From Curvibacter microcysteis (GTDB taxonomy: Bacteria; Pseudomonadota; Gammaproteobacteria; Burkholderiales; Burkholderiaceae_C): a stretch of DNA of 64,000 nt. A program made the position numbers and the translations under genes. The notes under the pieces were generated by a model. It was given only the letters and a program-made list of their open reading frames with translations. It was not told where the DNA came from and ran no database searches. The stretch lies in contig NZ_JAQSIO010000001.1 of NCBI RefSeq assembly GCF_028649455.1, positions 558,001 to 622,000 on the forward strand. Reading direction: 5' to 3'. How positions within the stretch are numbered: the first letter of the stretch is position 1; the number at the start of each line of letters is the position of its first letter. Of this stretch, positions 49,168-58,857 are shown piece after piece.

Positions 49168-49187
49168 TGTGACATGGGCGTTTCACA
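49168..49187. promoter_or_regulatory. Dyad in the AEP regulator/operon intergenic region
   Basis: TGTGA-N10-TCACA, a perfect 5-bp inverted repeat, lies between the divergent LysR and transporter genes, 107 nt before the transporter start. It is a candidate LysR operator; the 10-nt spacing is wrong for a CRP site (N6). Confidence 0.35.
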
Positions 49188-49293
49188 CGGCCTGCCTAAA
49201 GTCACAGCCAAGGTCCGCCACACGCCGCACTGCATGCCCTGGGACGGACCGGCCCCCCCAGTCATTTTGATCACCCAACCACGGGACCTCCTC

Positions 49294-50334
49294 ATGCGCA
49301 CCACCTTGCTCCAATGGGCTCGCCGCCTCGGCCTGGCCACCACCGTGCTGGCCTCGGCCCTGGCCACCTCGGCCGCCCTGGCCAAGACCGAACTGCTGGT
49401 CTACACCGCCCTCGAAGCCGACCAGATCAAGGCTTACAAATCCGCCTTCGAACAAGACCACCCCGAGATCGAACTGAAGTTTGTGCGCGACAGCACCGGC
49501 ATCATCACCGCCCGCCTGCTGGCTGAAAAAGCCAACCCCCAGGCCGACGCGGTGTGGGGCCTGGCCGCCACCTCGCTGATGCTGCTGGACAAAGAGAACA
49601 TGCTCCAGCCCTACGCCCCCAAGGGCCTGGAGGCCGTGCGCGCCAACATGCGCGACCCGCGCGCCACCCCCACCTGGGTCGGCATGGACCTGTGGTCCTC
49701 GGCCCTGTGCTTCAACACCGTTGAAGCCGCCAAGCGCAAGCTGCCCACACCCACCAGCTGGGCCGACCTGACCCGCCCCGAATTCAAGGGCACGCTGACC
49801 ATGCCGCACCCCGCCTCCAGCGGCACCGGCTTCCTGATGGTCTCGGCCTGGCTGCAGATGATGGGCGAAGACAAGGGCTGGGCCTTCATGGACGCGCTGC
49901 ACCAGAACATGGGCGTCTACACCCACAGCGGCTCCAAGCCCTGCCGCCAGGCCGGCGCCGGCGAATTCCCGGTCGGCCTGAGCTTTGAGTACCGTGCCAA
50001 CAAGACCAAGAAGGACGGCGCGCCCATCGACATCATCTTCCCCAAGGAAGGCCTGGGCTGGGAAGTCGAAGCCACCGCGGTCATGAAGACCAGCAAGAAG
50101 CAGGACGCCGCCCGCGCCCTGGCCGACTGGTCCGTGACCAAGAAGGCCAACGAGCTGTACGCCGCCAACTTCGCCGTGCTGGCCCTGCCCCAGGTGCAAG
50201 AGCGCCTGGAGTTCGTGCCCTCCGACCTCGAAAAAATGCTGGTCAAGAACGACTTCGTTTGGGCCGCTGCCCAGCGCGAACGCATCCTGACCGAATGGGC
50301 GCGCCGCTACGAAGCCAAGGCCGAAAAGAAGTAA
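49294..50334 (+). CDS. 2-Aminoethylphosphonate ABC transporter substrate-binding protein
   Basis: 346 residues. A signal peptide (cut after AALA) is followed by a type II periplasmic binding fold of the iron/phosphonate-like group, with LLVYTALEADQIKAYKSAFE at the start of the mature protein in part and SSGTGFLMVSAW in the middle. Its identification as the AEP-binding component (PhnS-like) rests on family resemblance and on the following importer genes, oxidoreductase and phnX. The signal-peptide ATG is chosen; the frame is open 45 codons upstream without protein character. Confidence 0.86.
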   Translation: MRTTLLQWARRLGLATTVLASALATSAALAKTELLVYTALEADQIKAYKSAFEQDHPEIELKFVRDSTGIITARLLAEKANPQADAVWGLAATSLMLLDKENMLQPYAPKGLEAVRANMRDPRATPTWVGMDLWSSALCFNTVEAAKRKLPTPTSWADLTRPEFKGTLTMPHPASSGTGFLMVSAWLQMMGEDKGWAFMDALHQNMGVYTHSGSKPCRQAGAGEFPVGLSFEYRANKTKKDGAPIDIIFPKEGLGWEVEATAVMKTSKKQDAARALADWSVTKKANELYAANFAVLALPQVQERLEFVPSDLEKMLVKNDFVWAAAQRERILTEWARRYEAKAEKK

Positions 50335-50367
50335 GCCCTCCGACGACCTCACAGGCCAGGCCCCAGC

Positions 50368-51453
50368 ATGCTTTCCATCCAACACATCACCAAGCGCTAC
50401 CGCGCCCAAGCCGTGCTGCGCGGCATCGCGCTCGACGTGGCGCCCGGTGAGTTCATCAGCCTGCTGGGCCCTTCGGGTTGTGGCAAGACCACCTTGCTGC
50501 GCATCCTGTGCGGCATCGAGTCACCGGACACCGGCAGCCTGACCCTGCGCGGTCAGGACATCACCGCCTGGCCCGCCGCCCAGCGCCGCTTCGGCGTGGT
50601 GTTCCAGAGCTATGCGCTGTTCCCCAACCTGAGCGCGGCACAGAACGTGGCCTTCGGGCTGCAGGACCTGCCCCGCGCCCAGCGCGCCGAACGCGTCGCC
50701 GAGATGCTGGCCCTGGTGGGCCTGGGCGACCAGGGCCACAAGCTGCCGTCGCAACTCTCCGGCGGCCAGCAACAGCGCGTGGCCCTGGCGCGCGCGCTGG
50801 CGCCCCGCCCCGAGTTGCTGCTGCTCGACGAGCCGCTGAGCGCGCTGGACGCCCAGGTGCGCGGCGGCTTGCAGGCCGAAATCCGGCGCCTGCAACAACA
50901 ACTGGGCATCACCACCGTGATGGTCACGCACGACCAGGACGAGGCCTTGTCCATGGCCGACCGCGTGGTGGTGATGCACGAAGGCCGCATTGAGCAGCAG
51001 GGCACGCCCCAGCAGCTCTACGCGCGGCCCGAGACCCGCTTTGTGGCGGGCTTTGTCGGCCGCATGAACCTGCTGCCCGCGCGCGTGGTGGCCGCCGACA
51101 CCTTGGAGGTGGGCAGCACCCGGCTGCATGGCGACACCCGCGCCTACCGCACCGGCAGCACCCTGCTGCTGGGCCTGCGCCCGGAAGCCGTGCAATTGCA
51201 AAGCGCCCCTGCGGCGAACCAACCCTTGCCCGCCAACAGCGTGCGGGCGCGCCTGGTGGAAGCCCAGTTCCATGGCCCCACCGCCTTGCTGCGCCTGCAC
51301 TGCGACAGCCTGCAGGCCACGTTGGACGCGCAATGGCCCACCGGCGCCGACGCGCGCCTGCCCGAATGGCTGCAGGGCGACTTGTTGCTGAGCCTGCCCG
51401 CGCCCGCGCTGCACGCCCTGCCCCTGCCCGAATCGGTGAGGCGCGTCGCATGA
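50368..51453 (+). CDS. 2-Aminoethylphosphonate ABC transporter ATP-binding protein
   Basis: 361 residues. The nucleotide-binding domain has Walker A GPSGCGKTT (about residue 37), the Q-loop in VFQSYALFPN, the signature LSGGQQQR, Walker B LLLLDEPLSALD and the H-loop in VMVTHDQDEA. A C-terminal TOBE-like domain (about 280-355) is present as in spermidine/iron-type importers. It lies 33 nt after the binding-protein gene, and its stop overlaps the permease ATG by 4 nt. Confidence 0.9.
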   Translation: MLSIQHITKRYRAQAVLRGIALDVAPGEFISLLGPSGCGKTTLLRILCGIESPDTGSLTLRGQDITAWPAAQRRFGVVFQSYALFPNLSAAQNVAFGLQDLPRAQRAERVAEMLALVGLGDQGHKLPSQLSGGQQQRVALARALAPRPELLLLDEPLSALDAQVRGGLQAEIRRLQQQLGITTVMVTHDQDEALSMADRVVVMHEGRIEQQGTPQQLYARPETRFVAGFVGRMNLLPARVVAADTLEVGSTRLHGDTRAYRTGSTLLLGLRPEAVQLQSAPAANQPLPANSVRARLVEAQFHGPTALLRLHCDSLQATLDAQWPTGADARLPEWLQGDLLLSLPAPALHALPLPESVRRVA

Positions 51454-53219
51454 ACTGGCGCCTGAACCCCGTCGCCCCTGGGGCCGCCCCGGCGGCCTCC
51501 TTGGCCGCGTCATCCGCCCCGGCCGCGGCGCCCCAAGCCGCCCCCGCGCCCACCCGCCTGCGCGCCCCGGCCGAGCGCCCCTGGCTGGCGGCCCTGCTGG
51601 GCCTGGCGCTGGCGGTGCTGGCGGCGACCATCGCGCTGCCGGTGCTGGCCTTGCTGGGCATGAGCCTGTGGGACAGCGCAGGCCAATTTGTCGGCCTGGC
51701 CCACTTTGCGGCCTATGCACGCAGCCCCAATGTGCTGAGTTCGCTGGGCAACAGCCTGTGGCTGTCCGCTGCCAGCGCCACGGTGTGCGTGGCCCTGGCC
51801 TATGGCTACGCCTACGCGCTGACGCACAGCTGCCTGCGTGGCGCGCGGCTGTTCCGTGCCGTCGCCCTGATCCCGCTGCTGGCACCGTCGCTGCTGATGG
51901 CCATCAGCCTGATCTACCTGTTTGGCAACCAGGGCCTGCTCAAGGGCCTGTTGCTGGGCTTGCCGGCCTATGGGCCGTTTGGCATCGTCACCGGCTCGGT
52001 GCTGTGGACCTTTCCGCACGCGCTGTTGATCCTCAGCACCGCCTTGGCCACCAGCGACGGTCGCCTGGTCGAGGCGGCCACCACCCTGGGCGCCAGCCGC
52101 TGGCGCGTGTTCTGGCGCGTCACCCTGCCCGCCAGCCGTTATGGCTTGATGATTTCCTGGATCGTGGTGTTCGTGCTGGTGATCACCGACTTTGGCGTGC
52201 CCAAGGTGATTGGCGGCAACACCCAGGTGCTGGCCACCGACATCTACAAGCAGGTGATCGGCCAGCAAAACCTGCCCCTGGGCGCGGTGGTGGCCTTGAT
52301 CCTGCTGCTGCCCGCGGTGCTGGCCTTTGTCGCCGAACAGCACCTGCGCCGGCGCCAAAACGCCAGCCTGGGCCTGCGCGCCGTGCCCTTCCAGCCCCAG
52401 CCCTGCCCGGCACTCGACCGGGCCCTGTTCGCCTACTGCAGCCTGATCGCGCTGGCCCTGCTGGGCGTGCTGGCGGTGGCGGTGTTCGCCTCGCTGGCCA
52501 CGTTCTGGCCTTACAACCTGGTGCCCAGTTTCAAGAACTACGACTTCGACCTGGTGGACGGTGGCGGCTGGGCCAGCTACGGCAACTCGCTGCGCATGGC
52601 CGCCGGCACCGCCGTGCTGGGCAGCCTGTGCACGTTCATCAGCGCCTACCTGGTGGAAAAACCGCGCCAGTTTGCCGCCGCGCGCCAGTGGCTCAATGCC
52701 ATCGCCTCGCTGCCCATGGCGGTGCCCGGCCTGGCCCTGGGCCTGGGCTACATCCTGTTTTTCAATGCCGGCTGGAACCCCTTGCACGGGCTGTACGGCA
52801 GCCTCACGCTGATGACCTTGTGCACCGTGGCGCACTGCTACTCGGTGGCCCACATCACGCAGCTGACCGCCCTGCGCCAGTTGGACGCCGAGTACGAGCA
52901 GGTGGCCGCCTCGCTGGGCGTGCCCTTCTGGCGCACGCTGTGGCAAGTGCACCTGCCGGTGTGCCTGCCGACCCTGCTGCAGGTGGCGGGCTACTTCTTC
53001 GTCAGCGCCATGACCACCGTGTCGGCCGTGGTGTTCATCTACTCGCCCGAGACCACCCTGGCCTCGCTGGCCGTGCTGGCCATGGACGACGCGGGCGACA
53101 TCGCCCCGGCGGCCGCCATGGCCACGCTGATTTTCATCAGCGCAGCCCTGGGGCGAGGCCTGTTGGGCGCGCTGGAGCGCTGGGGGGTGTCGCGCACCCA
53201 GCGCTGGCGCCGCCGCTGA
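51450..53219 (+). CDS. 2-Aminoethylphosphonate ABC transporter permease (two fused domains)
   Basis: 589 residues, about 12 membrane helices. Two binding-protein-dependent permease domains are fused in one chain, each with an EAA loop: LVEAATTLGASRWRVFWRVT near residue 205, and EYEQVAASLGVPFWRTLWQV near 480. The first 45 residues form an Ala/Pro-rich cytoplasmic tail. Fused permeases of this type (PhnU2-like, FbpB-like) occur in AEP and iron importers; the context favours AEP. The ATG overlaps the ATPase gene stop (ATGA). Confidence 0.88.
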   Translation: MNWRLNPVAPGAAPAASLAASSAPAAAPQAAPAPTRLRAPAERPWLAALLGLALAVLAATIALPVLALLGMSLWDSAGQFVGLAHFAAYARSPNVLSSLGNSLWLSAASATVCVALAYGYAYALTHSCLRGARLFRAVALIPLLAPSLLMAISLIYLFGNQGLLKGLLLGLPAYGPFGIVTGSVLWTFPHALLILSTALATSDGRLVEAATTLGASRWRVFWRVTLPASRYGLMISWIVVFVLVITDFGVPKVIGGNTQVLATDIYKQVIGQQNLPLGAVVALILLLPAVLAFVAEQHLRRRQNASLGLRAVPFQPQPCPALDRALFAYCSLIALALLGVLAVAVFASLATFWPYNLVPSFKNYDFDLVDGGGWASYGNSLRMAAGTAVLGSLCTFISAYLVEKPRQFAAARQWLNAIASLPMAVPGLALGLGYILFFNAGWNPLHGLYGSLTLMTLCTVAHCYSVAHITQLTALRQLDAEYEQVAASLGVPFWRTLWQVHLPVCLPTLLQVAGYFFVSAMTTVSAVVFIYSPETTLASLAVLAMDDAGDIAPAAAMATLIFISAALGRGLLGALERWGVSRTQRWRRR

Positions 53220-53329
53220 CCTTTCTCGACCGATGAGCTCCGCGCTGGCGCCGCCCCGGTGGCCCAGGCTGGGCCGCTGCATGGCGTCTTGGTTTTCTTT
53301 GATTTTCTTGGCTGTTGGATCTTTTGTTT

Positions 53330-54451
53330 ATGACCCCGATCTCCTGTGATCTTCTCGTGGTGGGCGCCGGCATTGTCGGCCTGGCCCACGCCTACCAGGC
53401 GGCCAAGCGCGGCCTGCGCGTGGTGGTGGTGGAGCGCGATGCGATGTGCATCGGCGCCTCGATCCGCAACTTTGGCTTTGTCACCGTCACCGGGCAAAAG
53501 GCCGGCCCCAGCTGGGCGCGGGCGCGGCGCTCGCGCGACATCTGGGCCGAACTGGCCCCACTGGCCGGCATCGAGGTGCTGCACCAGGGCCTGTGGCTGC
53601 GCGCCGAACGGCCGGCCGCGCACGCGGTGCTGGAAGCCTTCATGCGCACCGAGATGGGGGAACACTGCGCGCTGCTCAGCCCCGCCGAGGCGGCCCAGCG
53701 CCACCCAGCCCTGCAAACCGACGGCCTGCAATCGGTGCTCTACAGCCCGCACGAACTGCGCGTGGAGTCGCGCAGCGCCATCCCCCTGCTCACGCGCTGG
53801 CTGGCCGAGCACCTGGGCGTGCAGTTTCGCTTTGGCGAGACGGTGCAGTCGGTGCAAACGCCCGTGGTCGAGACCTCGCGCGCCCAGTACCGCGCCGAGC
53901 GCGTGGTGGTCTGCACCAATGCCGAGCTCCATGGCCTGTTCGCGCCGCAGTGGACACCGCACAACATTCGCCTGTGCCAGCTGCAAATGCTGCGCGTGCG
54001 TCCGCAGCCGGGCTTCCAGCTGCAGGGCTCGGTGATGGGCGACCTGAGCCTGGTGCGCTATGAAGGCTATTGCGAGCTGCCCGAGGCAGCGCCCCTGCGC
54101 GCGCAACTGCAGCGCGAAGAGGCCGCCTGCCTGCAGCACGGCATCCACCTGATCGTGGTGCAAAGCGCCGACGGCACCCTGGTGGTGGGCGACTCACACC
54201 ACTACGGCCCGGTGCTGCCGCCGTTTGCGCTCGAAGAGGTGGACCAGCTGATCCTGCGCCAACTGCGCGCGGCCCTGCACCTGACGCAGGCCGAGGTGAC
54301 CGAACGCTGGGTCGGCACCTACCCGTCCTCGGCCACCGAGCCCTGCGTGGTGCTGGCCCCCGACGCCCAGACCCGCCTGGTCACCGTCACCAGCGGCACC
54401 GGCGCCAGCACCGCCTTCGGCCTGGCCGAAGAAGTCTTTGCCCCCTGGTGA
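53330..54451 (+). CDS. FAD-dependent oxidoreductase linked to phosphonate breakdown
   Basis: 373 residues, D-amino-acid-oxidase-like (DAO) fold. The FAD dinucleotide motif VVGAGIVGLAHAYQAA starts at residue 10; the C-terminal SGTGASTAFGLAEE completes the FAD site. Members next to phosphonatase genes have been proposed, and some I believe shown, to oxidise AEP or N-methyl-AEP to phosphonoacetaldehyde. Since no PhnW transaminase is present here, this enzyme is the natural source of PhnX substrate; that is inference. The ATG has a poor ribosome binding site. It lies 110 nt after the permease and 13 nt before phnX. Confidence 0.85.
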   Translation: MTPISCDLLVVGAGIVGLAHAYQAAKRGLRVVVVERDAMCIGASIRNFGFVTVTGQKAGPSWARARRSRDIWAELAPLAGIEVLHQGLWLRAERPAAHAVLEAFMRTEMGEHCALLSPAEAAQRHPALQTDGLQSVLYSPHELRVESRSAIPLLTRWLAEHLGVQFRFGETVQSVQTPVVETSRAQYRAERVVVCTNAELHGLFAPQWTPHNIRLCQLQMLRVRPQPGFQLQGSVMGDLSLVRYEGYCELPEAAPLRAQLQREEAACLQHGIHLIVVQSADGTLVVGDSHHYGPVLPPFALEEVDQLILRQLRAALHLTQAEVTERWVGTYPSSATEPCVVLAPDAQTRLVTVTSGTGASTAFGLAEEVFAPW

Positions 54452-54464
54452 GAGAAAGAACCCC

Positions 54465-55292
54465 ATGCACCCCGCCCTGAACACCCCCACCCGCTTGCAA
54501 GCCGCCGTCTTTGACTGGGCCGGCACCGTGATCGACTTTGGCAGCCTGGCCCCCATGGACGCCTTTGTGCAGCTGTTTGCGCGCTACGGCGTGCGCATCG
54601 ACGTGGCCGAAGCCCGTGTCCCCATGGGCCTGGCCAAATGGGACCACATCCACGCGCTGGGCACCGCGCCCCGCATCGCGGCCGAATGGCAGCGCGTGCA
54701 CGGCCGCCCCTTTGGCGACGCCGACTGCGACGCGCTGTACGAGGTCTTCACGCCCATGAACGCGGCCAGCGTGCGCGACCATGCGCAGTTGATCCCGGGC
54801 GCGCTGAGCACCCTGGATGCGCTGCGCGCGCGCGGCCTGAAGATCGGCTCCACCACCGGCTACAACCGCCCCATCATGGACGTGGTCCAGCCCCTGGCCG
54901 CCGCCCAGGGCTATGTGCCCGACAACCTGGTCTGCGCGGGCGACCTGGCCAGCGCCCGCCCCGGCCCGCTGATGATGGTGCGCACCCTGTCCGACCTGCA
55001 GGTCTGGCCCCCGGCCGCCGTGGTCAAGGTGGACGACACCGTGCCTGGCCTGCAGGAAGGCCGCGCCATTGGCGCCTGGGTGGTCGGCCTGGCCATCAGC
55101 GGCAACACCCTGGGCCTGAGCCAGGCCCAGTGGCAGGCCACGCCCGCGGCCGAACAACAAGGCCTGCGCGAGCAAGCCACCGCCGAACTGCTGGCCGGCG
55201 GCGCGCACTATGTGATCGACAGCGTGGCCGACCTGCTGCCGGTGATCGACCAGATCGAGGCGCGCCTAGCACGCGGCGAACGGCCCGACTGA
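54465..55292 (+). CDS. phnX: Phosphonoacetaldehyde hydrolase (phosphonatase)
   Basis: 275 residues, HAD superfamily. It cleaves the C-P bond of phosphonoacetaldehyde to acetaldehyde and phosphate. The nucleophile Asp17 lies in [11 protein letters not shown], the Schiff-base lysine Lys58 in [12 protein letters not shown], and motif III/IV region in [18 protein letters not shown]. All key residues are intact. It is the last gene of the AEP cluster (LysR, binding protein, ATPase, permease, FAD enzyme), with a strong hairpin downstream. Confidence 0.94.
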   Translation: MHPALNTPTRLQAAVFDWAGTVIDFGSLAPMDAFVQLFARYGVRIDVAEARVPMGLAKWDHIHALGTAPRIAAEWQRVHGRPFGDADCDALYEVFTPMNAASVRDHAQLIPGALSTLDALRARGLKIGSTTGYNRPIMDVVQPLAAAQGYVPDNLVCAGDLASARPGPLMMVRTLSDLQVWPPAAVVKVDDTVPGLQEGRAIGAWVVGLAISGNTLGLSQAQWQATPAAEQQGLREQATAELLAGGAHYVIDSVADLLPVIDQIEARLARGERPD

Positions 55293-55302
55293 GCCCGCCC
55301 CT

Positions 55303-55324
55303 GGCCGCACCACGTGGGGCGGCC
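55303..55324 (+). terminator. GC hairpin after phnX, possible terminator
   Basis: GGCCGC and GCGGCC pair perfectly and enclose a second short CCA/TGG stem; 11 nt after the phnX stop. No U-rich tract follows. It separates the AEP genes from the molybdenum hydroxylase genes. Confidence 0.35.
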
Positions 55325-55461
55325 CGGACGGCCCAGTCACCTGCGTGCCAGCCCCCGCCACCAGAGATCGGTCACACTCGGCGCTTATGCGCCGGCCCGA
55401 GCACTGCCACCATCACCGGTGGCGGTGCGGGGCCCGGCGCCAGCGCAGAAAGGCCCCTCTC

Positions 55462-55926
55462 GTGATCCCCCTCCTCATCAACGGGCAAAGCCATGCCCTG
55501 GACGCCGACCCGCAAATGCCCTTGCTGTGGGCCTTGCGCGACGAACTGGGCCTGACCGGCACCAAATTCGGCTGCGGCATCGCCGCCTGTGGCGCCTGCA
55601 CAGTCGAAGTCGACGGCGCGGCCGTGCGATCCTGTGTGATGCCGGTGGGCAGCCTGGCGGGCAAGGCCATCCGCACCATCGAGGGCGCGCCCGACCGCAC
55701 TGTGGCCGCGCTGCAAGCCGCCTGGGTGCAGCACCAGACGCCGCAATGCGGCTACTGCCAAAGCGGCATGATCCTGGCCGCCGCCGCCTTGCTGCGGCAA
55801 AAGCCCCGGCCCAGCGATGCCGACATCGACGCGGCCATCACCAACCTGTGCCGCTGCGGCACCTACCAGCGCATCCGCGCGGCCATCCACAGTGCCGCCC
55901 AAGCCTTGCAAGGGAGCCGCGCATGA
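55462..55926 (+). CDS. (2Fe-2S) subunit of a xanthine-dehydrogenase-family molybdenum hydroxylase
   Basis: 154 residues, the size of isoquinoline 1-oxidoreductase alpha subunits (IorA). A plant-type ferredoxin domain carries the first cluster cysteines in [15 protein letters not shown], and the second, all-alpha domain has QCGYCQSG and NLCRCGTY. It transfers electrons from the molybdenum site. A GTG giving [10 protein letters not shown] is the start, with AAAGG upstream; an upstream ATG frame is not family-like. Its stop overlaps the large subunit ATG by 4 nt. Confidence 0.9.
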   Translation: MIPLLINGQSHALDADPQMPLLWALRDELGLTGTKFGCGIAACGACTVEVDGAAVRSCVMPVGSLAGKAIRTIEGAPDRTVAALQAAWVQHQTPQCGYCQSGMILAAAALLRQKPRPSDADIDAAITNLCRCGTYQRIRAAIHSAAQALQGSRA

Positions 55927-58199
55927 ACACGCCATCGACCTCCGCCCAGCCCGCGTTGAGCCGGCGTGGCTTCTTACTGGCCGGCGCGGCCGCCGGTGGT
56001 GGCCTGCTGGTGGGCTGCGGCGGCACCAACCCCAGCACCCGCATCGGACAGGGCAGCGACTTTTCTCCCACGGGCAAGCAGGTGGCCTTGAACGCCTGGG
56101 TCAAGATCACGCCGGACGACCGCGTCATCGTGGCAGTGCCGCGCTCCGAGATGGGCCAGGGCGTGCACACCGGTCTGGCCATGCTGGTGGCCGACGAGCT
56201 GGATGCGCGCTGGGACCAGGTGCAGGTCGAGGCCGCGCCCATCGCCCGCATCTACAGCAACACCGCGCTGCTGCTCAACGTGTCGCCCTTTTTGCCTGAC
56301 GACGAAGGCCTGCTGGCGCGCCTGACCCGGGCCACGCTGCAAAACGCGGGCTATGCGCTGGCGCTGCAGGTGACGGGGGGCTCGTCCAGCCTGCGCGACG
56401 CCTGGGAGCCGCTGCGCCTGGCCGGGGCGGCAGCGCGCCAGCAACTGCTGCAGGCCGCCGCGCTGCAACTCAAGCTGCCGGTCAGCGAGCTGACGCTGCG
56501 CGACGGCGTGGTGCAGGCCCGCGCGGGCGGCACCCCACTGCGCCTGGGCGAGCTGGCGCAAGCCGCCGCCCAGCTGCCCGCACCGCGCGAGTTGCGCCTC
56601 AAACCGGCGGCCGAGCGCCGCCTGATTGGCCAGCCCCTGCCACGCACCGACGTGCCGGCCAAGGTCAATGGCCAGGCCGTGTTTGGCCTGGACGTGCGCC
56701 CGCCGGGCCTGGTCTACGCGGCCATCACCCACTGCCCGGTGTTTGGCGGCGCCCTCAAAACCCTGGATCCGGCCCCGGCCCTGGCGCTGCCTGGCGTGCT
56801 GCAGGCCTTTGCCCTGGGCACCCAGGCTGTGGTGGTGGTGGCACGCAACAGCTGGCTGGCTCAGCAAGGCCTGCTGCGACTGGCCCCGGTGTGGGACGAG
56901 GGGCCCAACGCCCAGCTGCAGTCGGAGGGCATCAGCGCCCGGCTGCGTCAGGCCTTCGACCAGGAGGAAGGCACGCGCTTTCGCCACGAGGGCGATGCGG
57001 AGCAGGTGCTGGCCCAGGCCAAGACCCGCCTCGAGGCCGAGTACGAAGTGCCCTTCCTGGCCCACGCCGCCATGGAGCCCGTCAACTGCACGGCCCAGGT
57101 GAAGGGCGGACGGGTCACGGTCTGGTGCGGCAGCCAGGCCCCCTCGCTGGCGCGCATGAAGGCCGCCGAGGTGGCGGGCGTGGACAGCGAGCAGGTCACG
57201 TTCCATGTGCCGTTTCTGGGTGGCGGTTTTGGCCGTCGCCTGGAGTCCGACATGGTCGAAGAAGCGGTGGCGATTGCGCTGCGCACTGAGGGCGCGCCGG
57301 TCAAGCTGACCTGGTCGCGCGAAGAGGACCTGCAACACGATATGTACCGGCCCGCCGCCGTGTCGCGCTTCAGCGCCACGCTGGACACCCAGGGCCGCCC
57401 GCTGGCCTGGCGCCACCGCGTGGCCGCGCCCTCGATTGGCCTGGACACCATGCGCCGCCTGATGCCACGCCTGGCCCTGGACTCGCCCGACAAAAACCAC
57501 ATCGAGGGGGCCTTCGACCTGCCCTACGCCATCCCCCACCTGGAGGTGCGCCAGCTGCGCGTGGCCACGCCCGTGCCGGTGGGCTCCTGGCGCAGCGTGG
57601 GCCACAGCTACAACGCCTTCTTCACCGAATGCTTTCTGGACGAGCTGGCCCACGCGGCCCGGCAAGACCCGCTGGCCTACCGACTCGCCTTGCTGGAGCG
57701 CCACCCGCGCCACCGCGCCGTGCTGCAGGCCGCGGCCGAGCTGGGCAACTGGGGCCAGCCCGCACCGGCCGGGCGCGCGCGCGGCCTGGCGCTGCACGAG
57801 TCCTTTGGTGCGCTGTGCGCCCAGGTGGCCGAGGTGTCGCTGGAGGGCGGCCGCGTGCGGGTGCACCGCGTGGCCTGCGCACTGGACTGCGGCACCGTGG
57901 TCAACCCCGACAGCGTGGACGCGCAGCTGCAAAGCGCCATCGTCTACGGTCTGAGCGCGGCCCTGATGGGCGAGATCACACTGAAGAACGGCCGCGTGGA
58001 GCAAAGCAACTTCCCCAGCTACGACGCACTGCGCCTGGCCGACATGCCGGTCATCCGCACCCGGCTGATGCCCAGCGACGCGCCCCCGGGCGGCGTCGGT
58101 GAACCCGGCACCCCGCCGATCGCGCCGGCCGTGGCCAATGCGCTGTTTGCGCTGACCGGTCAACGCCTGCGCCGCCTGCCGCTGCGGCCCCAGGCTTGA
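55923..58199 (+). CDS. Molybdopterin-binding subunit of an isoquinoline-1-oxidoreductase-type hydroxylase, Tat-exported
   Basis: 758 residues. The N-terminus has a twin-arginine signal ([15 protein letters not shown]) that ends in LLVGC, so export and possibly lipidation are expected. The remainder is an aldehyde-oxidase/xanthine-dehydrogenase molybdopterin domain with two repeats; [26 protein letters not shown] and the C-terminal [20 protein letters not shown] containing the presumed catalytic glutamate are visible. No FAD subunit and no XdhC-type chaperone gene is adjacent. The substrate (aldehyde or N-heterocycle) cannot be read from sequence. It follows phnX, which releases acetaldehyde. 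Confidence 0.88.
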   Translation: MNTPSTSAQPALSRRGFLLAGAAAGGGLLVGCGGTNPSTRIGQGSDFSPTGKQVALNAWVKITPDDRVIVAVPRSEMGQGVHTGLAMLVADELDARWDQVQVEAAPIARIYSNTALLLNVSPFLPDDEGLLARLTRATLQNAGYALALQVTGGSSSLRDAWEPLRLAGAAARQQLLQAAALQLKLPVSELTLRDGVVQARAGGTPLRLGELAQAAAQLPAPRELRLKPAAERRLIGQPLPRTDVPAKVNGQAVFGLDVRPPGLVYAAITHCPVFGGALKTLDPAPALALPGVLQAFALGTQAVVVVARNSWLAQQGLLRLAPVWDEGPNAQLQSEGISARLRQAFDQEEGTRFRHEGDAEQVLAQAKTRLEAEYEVPFLAHAAMEPVNCTAQVKGGRVTVWCGSQAPSLARMKAAEVAGVDSEQVTFHVPFLGGGFGRRLESDMVEEAVAIALRTEGAPVKLTWSREEDLQHDMYRPAAVSRFSATLDTQGRPLAWRHRVAAPSIGLDTMRRLMPRLALDSPDKNHIEGAFDLPYAIPHLEVRQLRVATPVPVGSWRSVGHSYNAFFTECFLDELAHAARQDPLAYRLALLERHPRHRAVLQAAAELGNWGQPAPAGRARGLALHESFGALCAQVAEVSLEGGRVRVHRVACALDCGTVVNPDSVDAQLQSAIVYGLSAALMGEITLKNGRVEQSNFPSYDALRLADMPVIRTRLMPSDAPPGGVGEPGTPPIAPAVANALFALTGQRLRRLPLRPQA

Positions 58200-58235
58200 G
58201 GCCTGGCTGAAGGCGCCGACCCGGGCCGCTGGCGT

Positions 58236-58808
58236 TTACTTGGCCAGCGCCTTGAGCGCCAGCTTGATGCCTTCGCTCACCCCCACCTCGGCGGGCAAGG
58301 CCTTGAGGGCCGCGGCGGCTTCCTTGTCGTTGTAGCCCAGGGCCAGCAAGGCCTGCTGGATGTCGGCCTGGGCGTCGTTGGCGGCGGGCTGGCGCAGGTC
58401 CAGCTCGGCACCCAGCTTGCCCTTGAGCTCCAGCAGCAGGCGCTCGGCCGTCTTTTTGCCAATGCCCGGCACCTTGACCAGGCGGCCCGGCTCCTGCAGC
58501 GAGATGGCCTGGGCCAGCTCGCCCACGCTCATGCCCGAAAGCACGCTGAGCGCGGTGCGCGGGCCCACGCCACTGATCTTGATCAGCTGGCGAAACGCCT
58601 CGCGCTCGGGCGCGGTGCCAAAGCCGTACAGAATTTGCGCGTCCTCACGCACCACGAAGTGCGTCAGCAGCGAGACTTTCTCGCCCAAACCGGGCAGGTT
58701 GTAGAAGGTGCTCATGGGCACATCCACCTCGTAACCGACCCCGTGGCAGTCCACCAGAAGCTGGGGCGGGTTTTTGTCAGCGAGGGTTCCGGTCAATTTG
58801 CCTATCAT
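58236..58808 (-). CDS. ruvA: Holliday junction DNA-binding protein RuvA
   Basis: 190 residues, full length. Domain I is an OB fold from MIGKLTGTL; two helix-hairpin-helix motifs follow ([18 protein letters not shown] and [19 protein letters not shown]), and the C-terminal UBA-like domain III (about 143-190) contacts RuvB. AAGGA lies 5 nt before the ATG. It is divergent from phoH (49 nt between starts). ruvB is not next to it but 11.5 kb downstream on the same strand; ruvC is not in the window. Confidence 0.96.
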   Translation of the reverse strand: MIGKLTGTLADKNPPQLLVDCHGVGYEVDVPMSTFYNLPGLGEKVSLLTHFVVREDAQILYGFGTAPEREAFRQLIKISGVGPRTALSVLSGMSVGELAQAISLQEPGRLVKVPGIGKKTAERLLLELKGKLGAELDLRQPAANDAQADIQQALLALGYNDKEAAAALKALPAEVGVSEGIKLALKALAK

Positions 58809-58857
58809 TGCAGTCCTTGTGGCCCCGGCTCGGGGCCCTTCGGCCGGAATTATCAGC

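Noticed and set aside
49168-49187. TGTGA...TCACA as a CRP site
   Set aside because: CRP sites need a 6-nt spacer; here it is 10 nt. Kept only as a possible LysR operator.
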